A DNA stretch of 35,398 nt from a bacterium (GTDB taxonomy: Bacteria > Verrucomicrobiota > Verrucomicrobiia > Limisphaerales > JAJXZI01). Position 1 is the stretch's first letter; every line of letters starts with the position of its first letter. A program made the translations under genes and the position numbers. This document shows positions 24,192 to 34,084 of the stretch, one piece after another. The stretch lies in contig JAJXZI010000287.1 of the NCBI GenBank assembly GCA_021780115.1, forward strand, positions 1 through 35,398. The letters are read 5' to 3'. Under the pieces are notes generated by a model. That model did no database searches and was not told the origin of the DNA. It saw only the letters and a list, made by a program, of their open reading frames with translations.

Positions 24192-27100
24192 AGACGATGC
24201 CTTCCCCCGCCACCCCAACTGGAACCGGCCGGAGTTACTGGCGCAGCCTCGACGAGCTGGCGGACACCCCGGAATTTCGGCAGTGGGCGGAACGCGAGTT
24301 CCCCTCCGGGGCCACCGAGCTGGCGGACCCGGTCAGCCGCCGGCATTTCGTGAAGATCATGTCCGCCTCGTTTGCGTTGGCGGGCTTCGGGCTGACCGGC
24401 TGCCGGCGGCCGGTGTCGAACATCCTGCCGTTTGCCAAGGCGCCCGAAGACTACATCCATGGCGTCCCCAAGTATTATGCGACGGCGATGCCGACGCGCG
24501 GCGGCGCGGTCCCGTTGGTGGTCAAGTCGAGCGACGGCCGGCCCACCAAGGTGGAAGGCAACGCGCTGCATCCCGACAGCAACGGCGCGACCGATCGCCT
24601 GGCCCAGGCGTCCGTGCTCGATCTCTACGATCCGGACCGGGCGATGCGCTTTAAGAAGAATGGAGAAGTCGTCCAACGCCCCGCGGCCCTCGACTTCCTC
24701 AGCGGGTTGTCGCGCCAGGCGCAGGCCAACGGCGGCCAGGGCCTGTGCTTTCTGCTGGAGCGCAACACCTCTCCTTCCCGGGCGCGGCTCCAGAAACTCA
24801 TTTCCGACCGGTTTCCCAAGGCGCGCTGGTTCCTCCATGAGCCGGTGGACTTCGACATCCACCGTGAGGCCGCGACGCTTGCGTTCGGCAAGCCGGTCCG
24901 GCCGTACCACCGGCTTGACCAAGCCAAACGGATCGTGGCGCTGGACTGTGATTTTCTCGGCGCCGAAGACGACTTGTTACGCTTCATCCGCGACTACGCC
25001 CGGGGCCGCAAGATTGCGGCGCCGGACAAGGCGCAGAGCGAAGACCTGATCAACCGGCTGTACGTCGTCGAGAGCTTGATGACGCTCACGGGGGCCAATG
25101 CCGACCATCGGCTGCGCGTGGCGCCGAGCGTCGTGCTGTCGGTCGCGGCGGCGCTGGCCGCGGAGATCGTCAAGGAAGGCGGCGGCGAATTCCGCGCGGC
25201 GCTGGCCCGGTTCGGCCAGCCCGCGGGCGTGGACCCGAAATGGATTTCCGAATGCGCCCAGGATTTGCGGGCGCACGCCGGCAACTGCGTGGTGCTCGCG
25301 GGCCAGCGCCAGCCGCTGGCGGTCCATCTGCTGGCCCACGCGATGAACGTTGCCCTGGGCAACGTGGGCAAGACCGTGGTCTTTCACGATGCGCCCGCCC
25401 CGGAGGAAGGGAGCGTTGCCGATCTCGCCGCCGTCTTGAATGCCGGCGAAGTGGCAACACTGGTCATCCTCGGCGGCAACCCGGTTTATACCGCGCCCGT
25501 CGAACTCGACTGGGCCGCCACGCAACGGAAAGCCAAGCAGGTCGTCCGCCTCGGCGCCTACGAAGACGAGACTTTCCCCGGCAGCGACTGGCATTTGCCG
25601 CGGCTGCACTACCTCGAATCCTGGGGCGACGCCCGCACCAGCGACGGCTCGCTCGTAGCCATCCAACCGCTCGTCGAGCCGCTGTTTGATGGCCTGACCG
25701 AACTTGAAGTGCTGGCGCGGCTCGCGGGCTTCGAACAGAGCGGCGCCTACGAGATCGTCCGCGAAACCTTCCGCGGCTTGGCGGGCGGCGGGGAAGACAA
25801 CTGGAAGCGATTTCTTTTTAACGGCTTTCAAGAGGGTTCGGCGGCGGCGGCGGTGGAGGTGGCCTTCTCCTGGACCGCGGCGAACCGCGCGTTGCAGTCC
25901 GCCAAGCCGCCGCCACCGGCGGCGGACAAACTCGAAGTGGTTTTCCACCGCGATTACAAGGTGGACGACGGGCGGTTCAACAACAACGGCTGGCTGCAGG
26001 AGTTGCCCGATCCGATCACGAAGATCGCCTGGGAGAACGTGGTCCTGCTCAGCCCGGCCACTTTCCAGAAGTTCGGCTTGGTGAGCCAGACCCGCGGCGG
26101 CGGCGCCACGGAGACGCCGTTGGTGAAGTTGGCGCTGGCGGGACGCGAGATCATCGGTCCGGCGTGGCCCCAGCCCGGCCTGGCGGACAACACCATCGGC
26201 TTGGCGCTTGGCTACGGCCGGACGCGCAGCGGTCGCGTCGGTAGCGGTGCCGGGTACGACGCGTACCGGTTGCGCACCCGCGAGGCGGCGCACTTCGCGT
26301 CGGGCGCTACGCTCACGCCGACGGGCGCGGTTCATCCGGTCGTCACCACGCAGCATCACTGGGTCATGGAAGGGCGGCCGGAGGTGCGCGAGGCAAACTT
26401 GGCGCAGTACTTCGAGCATCCGAATTTCGCCCTGGGCATGAGGGAAGAACCGCCGCCGATCACCCAGCCGCTTTATCCCAACCCGTTCGACAAGGCTAAG
26501 GCCAAGGGCGTCCACCAGTGGGGCATGGCCATCGACTTGAACTCCTGTGTCGGCTGCGAAACCTGCGTGGTGGCCTGCCAGAGTGAGAACAACATCCCGA
26601 TTGTCGGCAAGGACCAGGTGGGTCGGGGCCGCGAGATGCACTGGCTGCGCATCGAACGCTTTTATACGGGCGGGCCGACCGACCCGCAGGTGGCGCTGCA
26701 GCCGCTGCCCTGCCAGCATTGCGAGGCGGCGCCCTGCGAAAACGTCTGCCCGGTTATGGCCACGTCCCACGACGATGAGGGGCTCAATCTGATGGTCTAT
26801 AACCGCTGCGTCGGCACGCGTTACTGCTCGAACAACTGTCCGTACAAGGTCCGCCGTTTCAATTTCCTCGATTACAACAAGCGCCCGCTTGACCAACTCA
26901 AGGGGCCGTTCTATTCCTCGCCGCTGGTCCACAGTACCGACGGCGAATGGGATCTGGCGCGCTGGTGGCGGGATTTCAACGGCAGCAACCGGCCTGCGGA
27001 GGAGTGGGAACTGCTCAAGCTGGTGAAGAACCCGGACGTGACGGTGCGAATGCGCGGCGTCATGGAGAAATGCACGTACTGCGTCCAGCGCATCCAGCAG

Positions 27101-27484
27101 GCGGAGATCGCCCAGAAGGTCAAGGCGCGCGACAGCGGCAATATCGAAGTCCCGGACGGCACGTTCAAGACCGCCTGCCAGCAGGCCTGTCCGGCGGAGG
27201 CGATCGTCTTCGGCAACGTCCAGGATCCGCAGAGCCGGGTTTCCCAACTCAAGGCCCAGCAGCGGAACTACCAGTTGCTCGATTTCCTGGGCACCAAGCC
27301 GCGCACGACTTACCTCGCGCGGGTCCGTAATCCGAATCCTCGCATGCCTGACTATCAGCCGGCGCCGAACAGTTGGCGGGAATACGTGGACAAGCATGGC
27401 GATCCGACGGCGCACTTGAGTGAGATCGAGGAGTCGGCGGCGGGCGCACCCGCGTCGGCCGAAGGGAAGGAGGGCCGGCCGTGA
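24188..27484 (+). CDS. actB: Alternative complex III iron-sulfur/molybdopterin-like subunit
   Basis: This protein of about 1098 residues is ActB of ACIII, a fusion of a molybdopterin-oxidoreductase-like half and an iron-sulfur half. It begins [11 protein letters not shown], then [14 protein letters not shown], and a twin-arginine-like SRRHFVKIM followed by a hydrophobic stretch and a GC (ADP), as in other ActB proteins exported to the periplasm. The second half has four cysteine clusters beginning at about C787 ([35 protein letters not shown], and CTYC with [10 protein letters not shown]), fitting three 4Fe-4S and one 3Fe-4S centres. ACIII ActB normally holds no molybdenum. The start is set at ATG 24188; an in-frame ATG lies at 24173. 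The gene overlaps actC by 4 bp. Confidence 0.9.
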   Translation: MKTMPSPATPTGTGRSYWRSLDELADTPEFRQWAEREFPSGATELADPVSRRHFVKIMSASFALAGFGLTGCRRPVSNILPFAKAPEDYIHGVPKYYATAMPTRGGAVPLVVKSSDGRPTKVEGNALHPDSNGATDRLAQASVLDLYDPDRAMRFKKNGEVVQRPAALDFLSGLSRQAQANGGQGLCFLLERNTSPSRARLQKLISDRFPKARWFLHEPVDFDIHREAATLAFGKPVRPYHRLDQAKRIVALDCDFLGAEDDLLRFIRDYARGRKIAAPDKAQSEDLINRLYVVESLMTLTGANADHRLRVAPSVVLSVAAALAAEIVKEGGGEFRAALARFGQPAGVDPKWISECAQDLRAHAGNCVVLAGQRQPLAVHLLAHAMNVALGNVGKTVVFHDAPAPEEGSVADLAAVLNAGEVATLVILGGNPVYTAPVELDWAATQRKAKQVVRLGAYEDETFPGSDWHLPRLHYLESWGDARTSDGSLVAIQPLVEPLFDGLTELEVLARLAGFEQSGAYEIVRETFRGLAGGGEDNWKRFLFNGFQEGSAAAAVEVAFSWTAANRALQSAKPPPPAADKLEVVFHRDYKVDDGRFNNNGWLQELPDPITKIAWENVVLLSPATFQKFGLVSQTRGGGATETPLVKLALAGREIIGPAWPQPGLADNTIGLALGYGRTRSGRVGSGAGYDAYRLRTREAAHFASGATLTPTGAVHPVVTTQHHWVMEGRPEVREANLAQYFEHPNFALGMREEPPPITQPLYPNPFDKAKAKGVHQWGMAIDLNSCVGCETCVVACQSENNIPIVGKDQVGRGREMHWLRIERFYTGGPTDPQVALQPLPCQHCEAAPCENVCPVMATSHDDEGLNLMVYNRCVGTRYCSNNCPYKVRRFNFLDYNKRPLDQLKGPFYSSPLVHSTDGEWDLARWWRDFNGSNRPAEEWELLKLVKNPDVTVRMRGVMEKCTYCVQRIQQAEIAQKVKARDSGNIEVPDGTFKTACQQACPAEAIVFGNVQDPQSRVSQLKAQQRNYQLLDFLGTKPRTTYLARVRNPNPRMPDYQPAPNSWREYVDKHGDPTAHLSEIEESAAGAPASAEGKEGRP

Positions 27485-28911
27485 ACCCAACCGGGCCGAT
27501 CCCCGCCATCCAGGTCGCCGCGCCGCCGGCCGAACTGGAACGCATCCCGCTGATTGCCAATCAACGCTCGCCGGGCTGGCTTAGCGACAAGATCGCCGGC
27601 GTGGTCGAAGGCAAGACGCCGCTCTGGTGGTGGTGCGCGTTCGTTCCGAGCGTTCTGTTTTTGCTGTTGGGTGCGGCCATGGTGGCTTACCAGATCTCGA
27701 CCGGCGTTGGCGTGTGGGGCCTGGGACATCCGGTCATGTGGGGCTGGGCCATCGTCAATTTCGTCTGGTGGATCGGCATCGGCCACGCCGGCACGCTCAT
27801 CTCGGCGATTCTGTTTCTGCTGCGCCAGCGCTGGCGGACGTCGATCAACCGTGCGGCGGAGGCGATGACGATTTTCGCCGTGATGTGCGCCGGGCTGTTC
27901 CCCATCATCCACATCGGGCGCGTCTGGCTGGGGTGGTGGCTGTTGCCGATTCCCAATGCCAACGGCATCTGGCCGCAGTTTCGGTCGCCGCTGATGTGGG
28001 ACGTGTTCGCCGTTTCGACTTACTTCACGGTGTCGGCGCTGTTCTGGTACGTGGGCCTGATCCCGGACCTGGCGATCCTGCGGGACCGCGCCCAGACGAA
28101 GGCGCGGCAGTTCATTTACGGTTTCTTCGCCCTGGGCTGGACCGGGTCCAACCGGCATTGGAGCAACTACGAAAAGGCCTACCTCATCCTCGCCGGCCTG
28201 GCCACGCCGCTGGTGCTCTCGGTGCATAGCACGGTGTCGCTGGACTTCTCGGTGTCGCAGCTTCCCGGTTGGCACACCACGATCTTCCCGCCCTACTTCG
28301 TGGCCGGCGCGATCTATTCCGGGTTCGGCATGGTGCTGACGTTGATGGTGCCGTTGCGCAAGCTGCTCCACCTGGAGGAGATCATCACCATGCGGCACAT
28401 CGATGTGATGTGCAAAGTGACGCTGGCGACTGGCTCCATTGTAGGCTACGCCTACGCGATGGAGTACTTCATCGCCTGGTACAGCGGCAATCCTTACGAG
28501 CAATGGACGTTCTGGAACCGCGTGTTCGGGAAATACTGGTACGGCGGCTGGGCGATGATCGGGTTCAACGCCCTGGTCCCGCAACTCTTCTGGTTCAAAT
28601 GGGTGCGCCGGAACCTGATCGCCGTGTTCATCGTGTCCATCCTGGCGAACATCGGCATGTGGTTCGAGCGGTTCGTCATCGTGGTCGGCTCGCTCTACCA
28701 GGACTTCGTCGTCGCCAACTGGGGTTACTACAAGCCGACGTGGGTGGACATCGGTACTTACCTCGGTACCTTCGGGCTGTTTTTCACCTTCTTTCTCTTG
28801 TTCCTGCGGTTCCTGCCGCTGATCGCCATCTCCGAAGTCAAAGGCGTCACGCCCCAGGCCGATCCGCATCACCCCCTCGGCGGCGCAAAACTGAAGCGGG
28901 GGCATTCATGA
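27481..28911 (+). CDS. actC: Alternative complex III NrfD-like quinol-oxidising membrane subunit
   Basis: This 476-residue membrane protein has about ten helices and belongs to the NrfD/PsrC family. It starts at GTG 27481 and overlaps the actB stop by 4 bp. [20 protein letters not shown] and the later [15 protein letters not shown] are conserved blocks around the quinol site. As in ACIII, ActC holds the quinone site and passes electrons to the iron-sulfur clusters of ActB at the periplasmic face. The actD start follows 12 bp after its stop. Confidence 0.9.
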   Translation: MNPTGPIPAIQVAAPPAELERIPLIANQRSPGWLSDKIAGVVEGKTPLWWWCAFVPSVLFLLLGAAMVAYQISTGVGVWGLGHPVMWGWAIVNFVWWIGIGHAGTLISAILFLLRQRWRTSINRAAEAMTIFAVMCAGLFPIIHIGRVWLGWWLLPIPNANGIWPQFRSPLMWDVFAVSTYFTVSALFWYVGLIPDLAILRDRAQTKARQFIYGFFALGWTGSNRHWSNYEKAYLILAGLATPLVLSVHSTVSLDFSVSQLPGWHTTIFPPYFVAGAIYSGFGMVLTLMVPLRKLLHLEEIITMRHIDVMCKVTLATGSIVGYAYAMEYFIAWYSGNPYEQWTFWNRVFGKYWYGGWAMIGFNALVPQLFWFKWVRRNLIAVFIVSILANIGMWFERFVIVVGSLYQDFVVANWGYYKPTWVDIGTYLGTFGLFFTFFLLFLRFLPLIAISEVKGVTPQADPHHPLGGAKLKRGHS

Positions 28912-28923
28912 CACCCGCGAATC

Positions 28924-29466
28924 ATGTCTGACCCAACCTCCCAACCCTACGGCGTCATCGCCGAATTCGACACGCCCGCGGACCTCCTCCACGCCGCGGA
29001 GAAGGTGCGCGAGGCCGGTTTCACGCGCTGGGACGTGTTCACGCCGTTCCCGGTTCACGGCATGGACAAGGCCATGGGCCTGCGCAATTCGCAGGTCGGC
29101 TGGTTCTCCTTCATCGGCGGGGCCACCGGTTACACCAGTGGCATGTTGATGGTCTGGTACATGAACGCCTACGACTACCCGATCGTCATCGGCGGCAAGC
29201 CCATGTTCAGTCCGTTTTACCCGTTCGTGCCGTGTTTCGAGCTGACGATCCTGCTCGGAGCGCTAGGCGCGGTGCTGGGCATGTTGTGTCTGAACCGCCT
29301 GCCGCGCTTGCACCATCCGCTGCTCAAGCACCGCCGCTTCGCCCAAGTCACGCACGACAAGTTTTACCTTGTGATCGAGACCAGCGACCCGAACTACGCG
29401 GAGGCGGAGACCCGTCGCCTGCTGGAAACCGCCGGCAGCCGGCACGTCGAGCTCGTGGAGGAATGA
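28924..29466 (+). CDS. actD: Alternative complex III subunit ActD (DUF3341)
   Basis: This 180-residue protein begins SQPYGVIAEFDTPADLLHAA, then VFTPFPVHGMDKAMG, the DUF3341 start typical of ActD. Two transmembrane helices (about 58-80 and 96-122) follow, and the tail FYLVIETSDPNY is conserved. It is a structural subunit at the cytoplasmic side of ACIII. Its stop overlaps the actE start (ATGA), and GGAGG sits close in front of actE. Confidence 0.88.
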   Translation: MSDPTSQPYGVIAEFDTPADLLHAAEKVREAGFTRWDVFTPFPVHGMDKAMGLRNSQVGWFSFIGGATGYTSGMLMVWYMNAYDYPIVIGGKPMFSPFYPFVPCFELTILLGALGAVLGMLCLNRLPRLHHPLLKHRRFAQVTHDKFYLVIETSDPNYAEAETRRLLETAGSRHVELVEE

Positions 29467-30113
29467 TGCGCTACTTCCTGCTCATCTGCGCGCTGATGAC
29501 CGTCGCAGTCGTCGGCATCGCCGGATTTCGCGGCAGCAAATCCCGCAAGCCGCCCCTCTACATCTTTCCGGACATGAAGCTCCAGCCCAAGCTGCGGCCG
29601 CAGAACACCGACGGGTTCTTCGCGGACGGTCTGAGCTCCCGCCTCCCGGTGCCCGGCACCATCGCGCGCAGCCAGCCGATCCACGTCGGCAACCAAGCCG
29701 TTTATCCCTGGCAGGATTGCCCAGTCACGACTGGCCGCGTCACCGGCACCACCAATTTTATCGAAACCAATCCGCTCCCGGTCACGGACGAACTTCTCCA
29801 GCGCGGCGAGCAGGTGTTCAATATCAACTGCGCCGCCTGCCACAGCCGGGTGGGGGACGGCAACGGCGTGCCCAAACGCATCGCCGCCATGCCGGTCGTC
29901 GCCAACCTGCATGACAAGCGCATCGTCGAGCTGACGGACGGCGAACTCTTCAACACCATCAGCTACGGCAAGAACCTGATGCCCGGTTACGCCGCCAACA
30001 TCCCCATCCAGGATCGCTGGGCCGCCATCGCCTATCTGCGCGCCCTCCAGTTGAGCTGGCTCGGCACGGAGCGGGACGTGCCGGAAGCGGAGCGCGGCGC
30101 GCTGACGAAATAA
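29463..30113 (+). CDS. actE: Alternative complex III monoheme cytochrome c subunit
   Basis: This 216-residue protein has a short N-terminal hydrophobic anchor (YFLLICALMTVAVVGIAGF) and one c-type heme site (C123-A-A-C-H127). A methionine in KNLMPGY (M173) is the likely sixth ligand. It takes electrons from ActA and can pass them on to the downstream oxidase or soluble cytochromes. Two adjacent ATG codons at 29463 and 29466 could both serve; GGAGGA just upstream suits the second. It overlaps actD by 4 bp, and actF begins 3 bp after its stop. Confidence 0.9.
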   Translation: MMRYFLLICALMTVAVVGIAGFRGSKSRKPPLYIFPDMKLQPKLRPQNTDGFFADGLSSRLPVPGTIARSQPIHVGNQAVYPWQDCPVTTGRVTGTTNFIETNPLPVTDELLQRGEQVFNINCAACHSRVGDGNGVPKRIAAMPVVANLHDKRIVELTDGELFNTISYGKNLMPGYAANIPIQDRWAAIAYLRALQLSWLGTERDVPEAERGALTK

Positions 30114-30116
30114 ATT

Positions 30117-31376
30117 ATGAGTGCCTTCTCCCCACCCGGCGCGCTCCCGCCCCTGGACCTTTCCCGGTGGCGCAAGGCGCCGAATCTGCTGATCGCGGCC
30201 GGCTTGGCCCTCTGCGCGGTCGGCGCGCTGATGGACCTGAAGCAATTCGGTTATTCCTGGCTGGTGGCGTTCATGTGCTGGCTGAGCCTGGTTCTGGGCG
30301 CGATGTTCCTGGTCCTGATGCACCACCTGTTTGATGCCGGGTGGTCGGTGCAGATCCGCCGGTTCTGCGAACACCTGGCCTGTTTGGCCTGGCCGTGGAT
30401 GGCGCTGTTCTTTGTCCCCATCGCGCTCCTCGCGCCGAAGATTTACCGCTGGATGAGCGTGGACCCGCGCCTGGACCACGCCTTGCGCGCCAAGTGGCCG
30501 CTGTTCACCAAGCCGGGATTCTATCTGGCGGCGGTGCTGTGCTTCGCCACCTGGTGGCTGATCTCCTCGCGGCTGCGGTATTGGTCGCTCAAACAGGACG
30601 CCGACGGCGCCGCGCACTGCACGCACCGGATGCGCTTCCACTCGGCGTGGGGAATTGTCGCCTTCGGCTTCTCGCTGACGCTGGCGGCGATCATGTGGAT
30701 GAACGGCCTGCAATACGAATGGTACTCGACGATGTACGGCGTGTACTATTTTGCCGGCTGCGCCTGGGTGGCCCTGGCGGCGGCCTACGTGATCGCCATG
30801 GTCCTGGACCAGCAGGGTTTGATCCGCGGCCTCATGGGCGAGCAGCAGTATTACTACCTCGGCTCGCTGCTCTTCGCCTTCACCGTCTTCTCCGCTTACA
30901 TCCATTTCAGCCAGTACTTCGTCATCTGGAACGGGAACATTCCCGAGGAAACCTTCTGGTACGTGCTCCGGGAGAAAGGCACTTGGTTTGCCATCGGTCT
31001 GGTCCTCGTCTTCGGTCACTTCCTGGTGCCGTTCCTGGCGCTGTTGCGGATCGACGTGAAACGGGTCTTCCGCTTCATGGTGCCGCTCTGCCTCTGGATC
31101 GGCCTGATGGAGTACTTTGATCTCTCCTTCAACATCACCCCGGTGCTCCACCCGAACGGCTTCCCGCTGCGCTGGGTCTGGCTGGATGCCGGCTGCGTGG
31201 CGCTGATGGGCGGCGTTCTCGCCAAGGCGTTCCTGCGGGATCTCCACCGCCACCCGCCATTTCCGCTCAAGGATCCGCGGTTGTGCGAGGCCGCGGGCCT
31301 GCCGCACGTGGCGGCCTTCCAGGCGGCAGGCGCGGGCCTGGCCGCCGGCGCGTCGGCGCGGGGAGGTGCCCGATGA
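30117..31376 (+). CDS. actF: Alternative complex III ActF, second NrfD-like membrane subunit
   Basis: This is a 419-residue protein with about ten hydrophobic helices, the ActC paralog of the complex. Conserved blocks are HHLFDAGWSVQIRRFCEHLA and MYGVYYFAGCAWVALAAAYV, and the YIHFSQYFVIWNGNIPEET stretch is typical of ActF. ActF is thought to take part in coupling to proton movement. The protein ends in an alanine/glycine-rich tail. The stop codon overlaps the ATG of the next small gene by 4 bp, with GGGAGG before it. Confidence 0.88.
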   Translation: MSAFSPPGALPPLDLSRWRKAPNLLIAAGLALCAVGALMDLKQFGYSWLVAFMCWLSLVLGAMFLVLMHHLFDAGWSVQIRRFCEHLACLAWPWMALFFVPIALLAPKIYRWMSVDPRLDHALRAKWPLFTKPGFYLAAVLCFATWWLISSRLRYWSLKQDADGAAHCTHRMRFHSAWGIVAFGFSLTLAAIMWMNGLQYEWYSTMYGVYYFAGCAWVALAAAYVIAMVLDQQGLIRGLMGEQQYYYLGSLLFAFTVFSAYIHFSQYFVIWNGNIPEETFWYVLREKGTWFAIGLVLVFGHFLVPFLALLRIDVKRVFRFMVPLCLWIGLMEYFDLSFNITPVLHPNGFPLRWVWLDAGCVALMGGVLAKAFLRDLHRHPPFPLKDPRLCEAAGLPHVAAFQAAGAGLAAGASARGGAR

Positions 31377-31750
31377 ACGGCGCCTGCTGCGACAAATCCC
31401 GGCTGGCGGCGCTCGTCGTCGGCATCCTCGGCACGTTCCTGATCTTCCTGGCCCTGGTCTGGGCCATGTGGCACTACACGCAGCCCGTACCGCTGGGCGA
31501 AGACCGCGTGGCCATTCGCAAGAAAGCCCTGGCCGAAATGCGTGCCGCCGAGGCCGAGGGTCTCAACCGTTACGGCTGGGTGGACCAGGGCAAAGGCGTC
31601 GTGCGCCTGCCGATCACCGTCGCAATGAGGCTGGCGTTGCAGAAATGGCAGAATCCCGCCGCGGCCCGCTCGGACTTGGTCGCCCGCGTCGAGAAGGCCT
31701 TCCCGCCTCCCCCTCCCCCGCCCCCGGCCAAACCCAATCCGTTCGAGTGA
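31373..31750 (+). CDS. Small membrane protein of the ACIII cluster
   Basis: This 125-residue protein begins at ATG 31373, overlapping the actF stop by 4 bp, with GGGAGG at a good distance. It has one transmembrane helix (about 12-32, ALVVGILGTFLIFLALVWAM), then a charged and helical part, and a proline-rich end of eight prolines near the C-terminus ([12 protein letters not shown]). The periplasmic portion includes YGWVDQGKGVVRLPITVAM, a pattern reminiscent of small subunits next to ACIII or cytochrome oxidases. The function is not known. A 195-bp repeat-bearing gap follows before the CcoN-like gene. Confidence 0.65.
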   Translation: MNGACCDKSRLAALVVGILGTFLIFLALVWAMWHYTQPVPLGEDRVAIRKKALAEMRAAEAEGLNRYGWVDQGKGVVRLPITVAMRLALQKWQNPAAARSDLVARVEKAFPPPPPPPPAKPNPFE

Positions 31751-31791
31751 ACGGGGCGGGACCGTGGTGTGAGCCGGTTGGCGCAACAGGA

Positions 31792-31935
31792 TGAAATCCG
31801 AAATCCAAAATCCGAAACCTCAAGGAAACTCGATGCCCGAAAGGCGAAAGGGTGCTTCGAGGCCATCAACCGGCATCCTCCGGGCGAGCCGCCGTTCGGA
31901 CTTCGGACTTCGGCTTTCGGATTTCACTCTTCGGA
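31792..31935. repeat. Inverted pair of heptad arrays (TCCGAAA/CTTCGGA type)
   Basis: The left arm at about 31792-31850 has ATCCGAA, ATCCAAA, ATCCGAA and further CCGAAAG-type units. The right arm at about 31895-31935 has the complementary CTTCGGA, CTTCGGC, TTTCGGA, TTTCACT and CTTCGGA. It fills the 195-bp gap between the ACIII part and the CcoN-like module, the only wide gap inside the cluster apart from that between actA and actB. Confidence 0.65.
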
Positions 31936-31945
31936 TCTGCCGCGG

Positions 31946-33394
31946 ATGAGCGCTCTCCCCGCACCCCAACCCGCGTTGGCCGCCTCCGCCGAGAGCGACG
32001 CCTCGTGCCGCGTGCCCCTGCTGGTGCTTTTTGTTTCCGCCGCCCTCTGGCTCGCGCTCGGCTCCGTCTTCAGCCTCATCGCCTCGATCAAGTTCCACGC
32101 GCCCGCCTTCCTGGCCGGCAACGGCTGGCTCACCTACGGCCGCGTCCTGCCGGCGGGCGCGAACGCCCTCCTCTACGGCTTTGCGCTGCCCGCCGGATTG
32201 GGCGTCGCGCTCTGGTTGCTGGCCCGGCTCGGCCGCACCCCGCTCGCCTGGCCCGGACTGGTCGTTGTCGCCGCGCTGTTCTGGAACTTCGGTGTCGCCA
32301 CCGGCCTGCTGGGCATCCTGGGTGGGGACACCACCGGTTTCGCGTGGCTCGAAATGCCGCGCTACGCCTGGCCGCTCCTGTTCACGGCCTATCTCGGGAT
32401 CGGCGTCTCCGCGCTGCTGACGTTTTACCGGCGCCGAGTAAGTGGCCTGTACGTCTCGCAATGGTTCCTGCTGGCGGCGCTGTTCTGGTTTCCGTGGGTT
32501 TACTCGACCGCGAACGTGCTGCTTACCTGCGTCCCGGTGCGCGGCGTCGTGCAGGCGGCGGTGGCGTGGTGGTTTGCCAACAACCTCGGCACGGTCTGCC
32601 TGGGCTTCTTCGGCTTGGCGGCGATTTTCTACTTCCTCCCGAAGTTGACGGGCCGGCCGCTGCACAGCCTCTACCTGGCGATGTTCGCCTTCTGGACCTT
32701 GGCGCTCTTCGGTTCGTGGATGGGCGTCGCGCCCGGCTCGCCGCTGCCCGCGTGGATGCCCGCCGTGAGCACCGCCGGCGCGGTGCTCTGCCTCATCCCG
32801 CTCCTGGCCGTTGCCGTCAACTGCGGCCACACGCTGGCAGGCGAGACCGCGCGGTGGAAATCCGATACGAGCTTCGCTTTCATTCTCTTCGGTGTCGCCG
32901 CGTGGACCGTCGCCGGCGTGCTCGGGGCGGTGACGGCGATCCCCGAGGTGAGCGCGCTCACACACTTCACCTGGCTGGAGCGCGCGCAATCGCAACTGTT
33001 CGTCTTCGGGTTCTTCGCCATGACGATGTTCGGCGCGGTTTACCACATCGTGCCGCGGCTGGTGCCGGGCGGCGCGCTCTGCCCGAAGATGATGCGCCTC
33101 CACTTTTGGTGCGCGGCGCTGGGGACGATCGCCCTGGTGCTTCCGCTGGCCGTCGGCGGCGTGGTCCAGGGGCTCGCGCTGAACCAGCCGGACACCGCCT
33201 TCACCGACACGATGAAGCTCACCCTGCCGTACCTGCGCGTCAGCACGCTGGGCGACTTGCTGATCGCCGTCGGCAACGTGACGCTGGTGGTGAATTTCGG
33301 CTACCTGTTGGGCAACTGCTGCCGCGCCTGCTGCGTCCCGGCGTGGAAGGCCGTTACCACCCGGCCGCCGCAACCGGCGGGAGCCACGCCATGA
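31946..33394 (+). CDS. CcoN-like (cbb3 oxidase subunit I fold) protein lacking all heme and copper ligands
   Basis: This 482-residue membrane protein has about 12-13 helices. CcoN-type blocks can be followed: WLTYGRVLPAGAN (61-73, canonical GRLRPLHTN), WWFANN (208-213, canonical WWYGHN), FYFLPKLTGRP (228-238), GSWMGVAPGSPLPAW (256-270, canonical YIWAGPHHLHYTALPDW) and THFTWLERAQSQ (339-350, canonical SHYTDWTIGHVHSG). By eye, the six metal histidines are replaced by G71, N212, A262, P263, A347 and S349, and the cross-linked tyrosine by G256. The frame has no stops or shifts. It cannot reduce oxygen by the usual chemistry. It ends with a CCRACC cluster (458-463). ATG 31946 follows the repeat; the upstream frame reads the repeat. 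The next gene overlaps by 4 bp. Confidence 0.7.
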   Translation: MSALPAPQPALAASAESDASCRVPLLVLFVSAALWLALGSVFSLIASIKFHAPAFLAGNGWLTYGRVLPAGANALLYGFALPAGLGVALWLLARLGRTPLAWPGLVVVAALFWNFGVATGLLGILGGDTTGFAWLEMPRYAWPLLFTAYLGIGVSALLTFYRRRVSGLYVSQWFLLAALFWFPWVYSTANVLLTCVPVRGVVQAAVAWWFANNLGTVCLGFFGLAAIFYFLPKLTGRPLHSLYLAMFAFWTLALFGSWMGVAPGSPLPAWMPAVSTAGAVLCLIPLLAVAVNCGHTLAGETARWKSDTSFAFILFGVAAWTVAGVLGAVTAIPEVSALTHFTWLERAQSQLFVFGFFAMTMFGAVYHIVPRLVPGGALCPKMMRLHFWCAALGTIALVLPLAVGGVVQGLALNQPDTAFTDTMKLTLPYLRVSTLGDLLIAVGNVTLVVNFGYLLGNCCRACCVPAWKAVTTRPPQPAGATP

Positions 33395-34071
33395 ACCGCG
33401 GCCCGCTGATCTTCCTCGGCCTGTTCTTCGCGCTGGCCAGTTCGTGGTACGGCATGGTGCTGGAACCGCAACTCGAACTGGGCCGGCTGGTCGAAACCAA
33501 CTCCGTGAGCGCGGGCGAAACCTATCCCGTGCCCCGGCCCGGCCAGGCGAACCAGGGCCTCCAGGTCTATCGCGCCAATGGCTGCGTCGAGTGTCACAGC
33601 CAGCAGGTGCGGCCCACGCCCGCCGACTTGGAGCGTTGGGGCAAGCGCCGCACGGTCGCGGAGGATTATCTCTACGACCGCCCGGTGCCCCTCGGCGCCC
33701 AGCGCGTCGGCCCGGACCTCGCCAACCTTGCCCTGCGCCCGCGCACCGAAGCGTGGCACCTGGCCCATCTCTACGCGCCGCGCAGCGTCGTCCCCGGCTC
33801 GACGATGCCGCCGTATCCATTTCTGTTTGAAACCCGCAAGCGCGGCGCCCGCCCGTCGCCGGACGCGCTGCAACTGCCGGCCGGATTCGCGCCGCCGCCG
33901 GGATGGGAAGTGGTCCCGAAGCCGGAGGCCAACGCGCTCGTCGCCTACCTCAACAGCCTCAAAGCCGACGCCGCCTTGTTCGACGCCCCATTGCCGTTGC
34001 CGCCCCGCGCCACCAACGCGGTGGCTGGCACCAATGCGCCGGCCAGCGCCACCAGCCGTCAACACGAGTAG
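33391..34071 (+). CDS. ccoO: CcoO-like monoheme cytochrome c subunit
   Basis: This 226-residue protein is anchored by an N-terminal helix (PLIFLGLFFALASSWYGMVL). One c-type heme site is present (C65-V-E-C-H69). The conserved CcoO block PVPLGAQRVGPDLANLALRP follows, and WHLAHLYAPRSVVPGSTMPP carries the methionine ligand (M139). This is the heme-bearing partner of CcoN in cbb3 oxidases. It is intact although the CcoN-like subunit next to it is not. The start overlaps the CcoN-like stop by 4 bp. The C-terminus is rich in A, P and T. Confidence 0.8.
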   Translation: MNRGPLIFLGLFFALASSWYGMVLEPQLELGRLVETNSVSAGETYPVPRPGQANQGLQVYRANGCVECHSQQVRPTPADLERWGKRRTVAEDYLYDRPVPLGAQRVGPDLANLALRPRTEAWHLAHLYAPRSVVPGSTMPPYPFLFETRKRGARPSPDALQLPAGFAPPPGWEVVPKPEANALVAYLNSLKADAALFDAPLPLPPRATNAVAGTNAPASATSRQHE

Positions 34072-34084
34072 CCTGCCGCCCGCG

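Noticed and set aside
24977..27490. 837-codon minus-strand open frame opposite actB
   Set aside because: Shadow of actB, which has unmistakable iron-sulfur motifs on the plus strand.
31769..31945. Upstream extension of the CcoN-like frame
   Set aside because: It translates the inverted heptad repeat. ATG 31946 puts the first helix at a normal distance from the start.
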